Shown here one piece after another: positions 61,751 through 64,000 of a stretch of 64,000 nt of DNA. Every line of letters begins with the position of its first letter. Position 1 is the first letter of the stretch. The DNA is from Azospirillum canadense (GTDB lineage: Bacteria; Pseudomonadota; Alphaproteobacteria; Azospirillales; Azospirillaceae): the NCBI RefSeq assembly GCF_025961225.1, contig NZ_JAOQNG010000007.1, forward strand, positions 82,001 through 146,000, given 5' to 3'. Under the pieces are notes generated by a model. It made no database searches. It saw only the letters and a program-made list of their open reading frames with translations, and had not been told where the DNA came from. The position numbers and the translations under genes are program-made.

Positions 61751-64000
61751 TCACAGCCACAGAACCTTCCGCCGCAGGTCGAAGTCCTCCAGCAGCGGGC
61801 GGCTCGGCCCGCTGTGGACGACGCGGCCACGCTCCAGCGCGTAGGTGCGGTCGGACAGGGCCAGGACAAGGTCGAGGTTGTGATCGACGATGATGATGGA
61901 AATTTCCCGGCGCAGCCGGTCGAAGACGGTGAACAGCTCCTCCGTCACGGCGGGGGACAGGCCTTCGAACGGCTCGTCGAGCAGAAGCACCCGCACGTCG
62001 CCGTGCAGCGCGCGGGCGACGGCGACCATCTGCTGCTCGCCGCCCGACAGATAATCGGCGGGGGTGTTCAGCCGCTCCCGCAGGCGGGGGAAGAAGTCGA
62101 AGATGCGTTCCTCATCCCAATGGACACCGGCCCCGGTGCGCCGTTTCAGGCGGCCGAGCATCAGGTTCTCCGCCACCGTCATGCCGGCGAACAGCCCGCG
62201 CCCCTGTGGGACGTAGCCGATGCCGAGCCGGGCGATCTGCGGCGCGCTGAGCCCGGCGAGGTCGCGCCCCTCGTAGCGCAGCGAGCCGCTGGCCGGCGGG
62301 GCCGTGCCGATGATGCCCTTCAGCAGCGTCGATTTGCCCGCCCCGTTGCGGCCAAGCAGGGCGACGATCTCCCCCTTGTGCACGTCCATGGACACGTCGT
62401 TGATGATGTGGCTCTTGCCGTAGAGGACGTTCAGCTTGTCGAGCGACAGCACCACCTCCGGCGTGGCGGCAGTCTCGCGCGGGCGCGCCGCGATGGCCGA
62501 GGTTCCGGAGCCGATGTAGACCTCCTGCACGCGGGGGTCGCTGCGCGCGTCCTCCACCGTGCCGTCGACCAGCACGCGGCCCTGGTTCATGACGGTGACG
62601 GCGTCGGCGAAGCCGAAGACGCGGTCGATGTCGTGCTCCACGATCAGCACGGGGATGTGGCCGGCGATGCGCTGGATCAGGGCGGAGATGCGCTCCCGCT
62701 CCGCCGCGGCGAGGCCGGCCAGCGGTTCGTCCAGCAGCAGGATCGACGGCTTGGAGGCCAGCGCGATGCCCATGTCGACCAGCCGCTGCCCGCCGTAAGA
62801 CAGGCTGCCGGCCAGCGCCCGCTCCGTCCCGGTCAGACCCATGAAGTCGATGACCGCGCGCGTCTCCGCGTTAATGTCGGCGAAGCGGTCGGCGCTGCGC
62901 CACGCGTTGAAGCGCGAGGCGTGCCGGGCCTGCGCCGACAGGCGGATGTTCTCCTCCACGCTGAGATCCGGGAACAGGTTGGTGATCTGGAAGGAGCGAG
63001 CGAGCCCCGCCTGGCAGATGCGTGCGGGGTCGAGACCGGCGATGGTCCGGCCGTTCAGCTGCACCGTGCCCTGATTCGGCGGAAACATGCCGGAGATCAG
63101 GTTGAACACCGTGGTCTTGCCGGCCCCGTTCGGCCCGATCAGCGCGTGCAGGCTGCGGTTGCGCACCGTGAAGGTCACGCCGCCGACCGCCTGGATGCCG
63201 CCGAAATTCTTGGCGATGCCATTGCAGGCGAGTTCCGTTCCGGCGCCGGCCGCCGCCGCGGCCAGGAAGGGCGGCACGGCGGTGGGTGCGGCGGAGCGGG
63301 CGGAAACGCGGTTGGCCATCGCCGCCTCTTCAGTCGCTTCCTTCCGCACGAGGCCCAGCAGGCGCCACCCGATGCCGACCAGCCCGGTGGGGGAGAACAG
63401 GATGAAGCCGACGAACAGCAGGCCGAAATAGAGCAGCCAGTTCTCCGTCCACATCGACAGGAACTCGCGGAACAGCACGTAGAACACCACGCCCAGCGCC
63501 GGCCCCAGGAAGGTCCGCATGCCGCCGATGACGACCATCGCCAGCAGTTCGCCGGAGAAGGACACGCTGGTCGGGTCGGCTGAGGCGAAGCGGTGGTGCA
63601 GCACGAACAGCGCGCCGGCGAAGCCGGTGATGGCCGAGGAGATGACGAAGGCTACCAGCTTGTACCGGCGCGTGGCGTAGCCGACAAAGGCCGACCGCTG
63701 CTCGTTCTCGCGGATCGCCACCAGCGTGCGGCCGAGGGGGGAGCGGATCAGCGTCCAGAGCAAAGCCGTCACGCAGAAGGCCAGCACGCCGACCAGCGTG
63801 TAGAAGGCCACGCGGTTGTTGAGGTCCAGGCCCAGGATCACCGGCCGCTCGATGCCGCCGAGGCCGCTTTCACCGCCGGTCAGCGCGGTCCAGCGGAAGG
63901 CGACGGCGTAGGTCATCGCGGTGAAGGCCAGCGTCAGCAGGGAGAAATAGACTCCGCGCCGCCGCAGGAACAGGAATCCCAGCACGACCGCCATCGCCGT
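61751..64000 (-). CDS. Fused LivM-LivG-LivF ABC importer subunit, 5' end outside window
   Basis: One continuous frame, still open at the window edge, holding three proteins in line: a LivM-type permease (VRENEQRSAFVGYATRRYKL coupling loop), a LivG-type ATPase (Walker A GPNGAGKTT, FQITNLFPDLSVEEN, signature LSYGGQRLVDMGIAL, LIVEHDIDRV) and a LivF-type ATPase (GRNGAGKST, LSGGEQQMVAVARAL, VLLLDEPFEGLSP). The permease N-terminus lies beyond the window. A single polypeptide with two ATPase domains would need only a LivH and a binding protein to form a full HAAT importer; neither is in view. No frameshift or stop breaks the frame at the joins. It precedes the dehydrogenase/BKACE genes and probably imports their substrate. 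Confidence 0.9.
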   Translation of the reverse strand, partial: TAMAVVLGFLFLRRRGVYFSLLTLAFTAMTYAVAFRWTALTGGESGLGGIERPVILGLDLNNRVAFYTLVGVLAFCVTALLWTLIRSPLGRTLVAIRENEQRSAFVGYATRRYKLVAFVISSAITGFAGALFVLHHRFASADPTSVSFSGELLAMVVIGGMRTFLGPALGVVFYVLFREFLSMWTENWLLYFGLLFVGFILFSPTGLVGIGWRLLGLVRKEATEEAAMANRVSARSAAPTAVPPFLAAAAAGAGTELACNGIAKNFGGIQAVGGVTFTVRNRSLHALIGPNGAGKTTVFNLISGMFPPNQGTVQLNGRTIAGLDPARICQAGLARSFQITNLFPDLSVEENIRLSAQARHASRFNAWRSADRFADINAETRAVIDFMGLTGTERALAGSLSYGGQRLVDMGIALASKPSILLLDEPLAGLAAAERERISALIQRIAGHIPVLIVEHDIDRVFGFADAVTVMNQGRVLVDGTVEDARSDPRVQEVYIGSGTSAIAARPRETAATPEVVLSLDKLNVLYGKSHIINDVSMDVHKGEIVALLGRNGAGKSTLLKGIIGTAPPASGSLRYEGRDLAGLSAPQIARLGIGYVPQGRGLFAGMTVAENLMLGRLKRRTGAGVHWDEERIFDFFPRLRERLNTPADYLSGGEQQMVAVARALHGDVRVLLLDEPFEGLSPAVTEELFTVFDRLRREISIIIVDHNLDLVLALSDRTYALERGRVVHSGPSRPLLEDFDLRRKVLWL

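Overview
The window looks like part of a large replicon of a GC-rich alphaproteobacterium, most likely Azospirillum or a close Rhodospirillales relative. Four things point there: very GC-rich codon use; a LexA site of the alphaproteobacterial form GAAC-N7-GAAC (16782-16796); a complete Tat-dependent nosRZDFYLX cluster; and a large load of ABC importers with small catabolic operons, typical of a versatile soil or root bacterium. The genus is an inference. I see no rRNA, tRNA, CRISPR, insertion sequence or phage gene. Coding density is high.

Layout. 1-4.7 kb: an omega-aminotransferase (cut by the window edge) and a methylmalonate-semialdehyde dehydrogenase homologue, facing a PucR-type regulator. 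4.9-11 kb (minus): proVWX-type betaine importer, then a DUF1185 protein, a hydroxypyruvate reductase-like protein and an MFS exporter. 11.1-16.4 kb (minus): a six-gene catabolic operon with a luciferase-like flavin monooxygenase, its flavin reductase (with an unusual C-terminal extension), an aldehyde dehydrogenase, a lactonase-like hydrolase, a carboxymuconolactone decarboxylase homologue and a NIPSNAP protein. 16.8-19.5 kb (plus): a probably SOS-controlled pair, a radical SAM protein and a DUF4130-UdgX fusion. 19.6-29 kb (plus): nosR-Z-D-F-Y-L-X plus tatA, behind an FNR/NnrR-type box. 29-38.5 kb: a beta-lactamase-fold hydrolase, then on the minus strand egtD-egtB (ergothioneine) with a HAD hydrolase, a flippase-like membrane protein, a CtaG-like protein and a Tat-signal SDR.

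37-48.5 kb (minus): apparently one ten-gene unit joining a LivFGMH/substrate-binding importer to a metallo-beta-lactamase-fold hydrolase, two FAD-linked oxidoreductases, a LeuC/LeuD-like hydro-lyase and an isocitrate-lyase-superfamily lyase. An IclR regulator diverges from it (48.8 kb). On its other side lies 49.7-56.6 kb: a tandem alpha/beta-hydrolase protein, then acyl-CoA ligase, SDR, acyl-CoA dehydrogenase, APH-type kinase and DUF6285. This is the gene content of the levulinate (lva) pathway for 4-hydroxyacids. A shared 10-bp motif in both intergenic regions suggests the two sides answer to the same regulator. 56.7-58.9 kb: a TPR/O-GlcNAc-transferase-like protein. 59-64 kb (minus): a BKACE-family cleavage enzyme, an SDR, a 3-hydroxyacyl-CoA dehydrogenase-like protein and a LivM-LivG-LivF single-chain importer that runs off the window.

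GC-rich palindromes with CCCTCTCC/GGAGAGGG arms recur in the intergenic gaps. Three of them sit just 3' of genes for periplasmic proteins (proX-like, a Liv-type binding protein, nosZ), and several are paired into larger nested structures.
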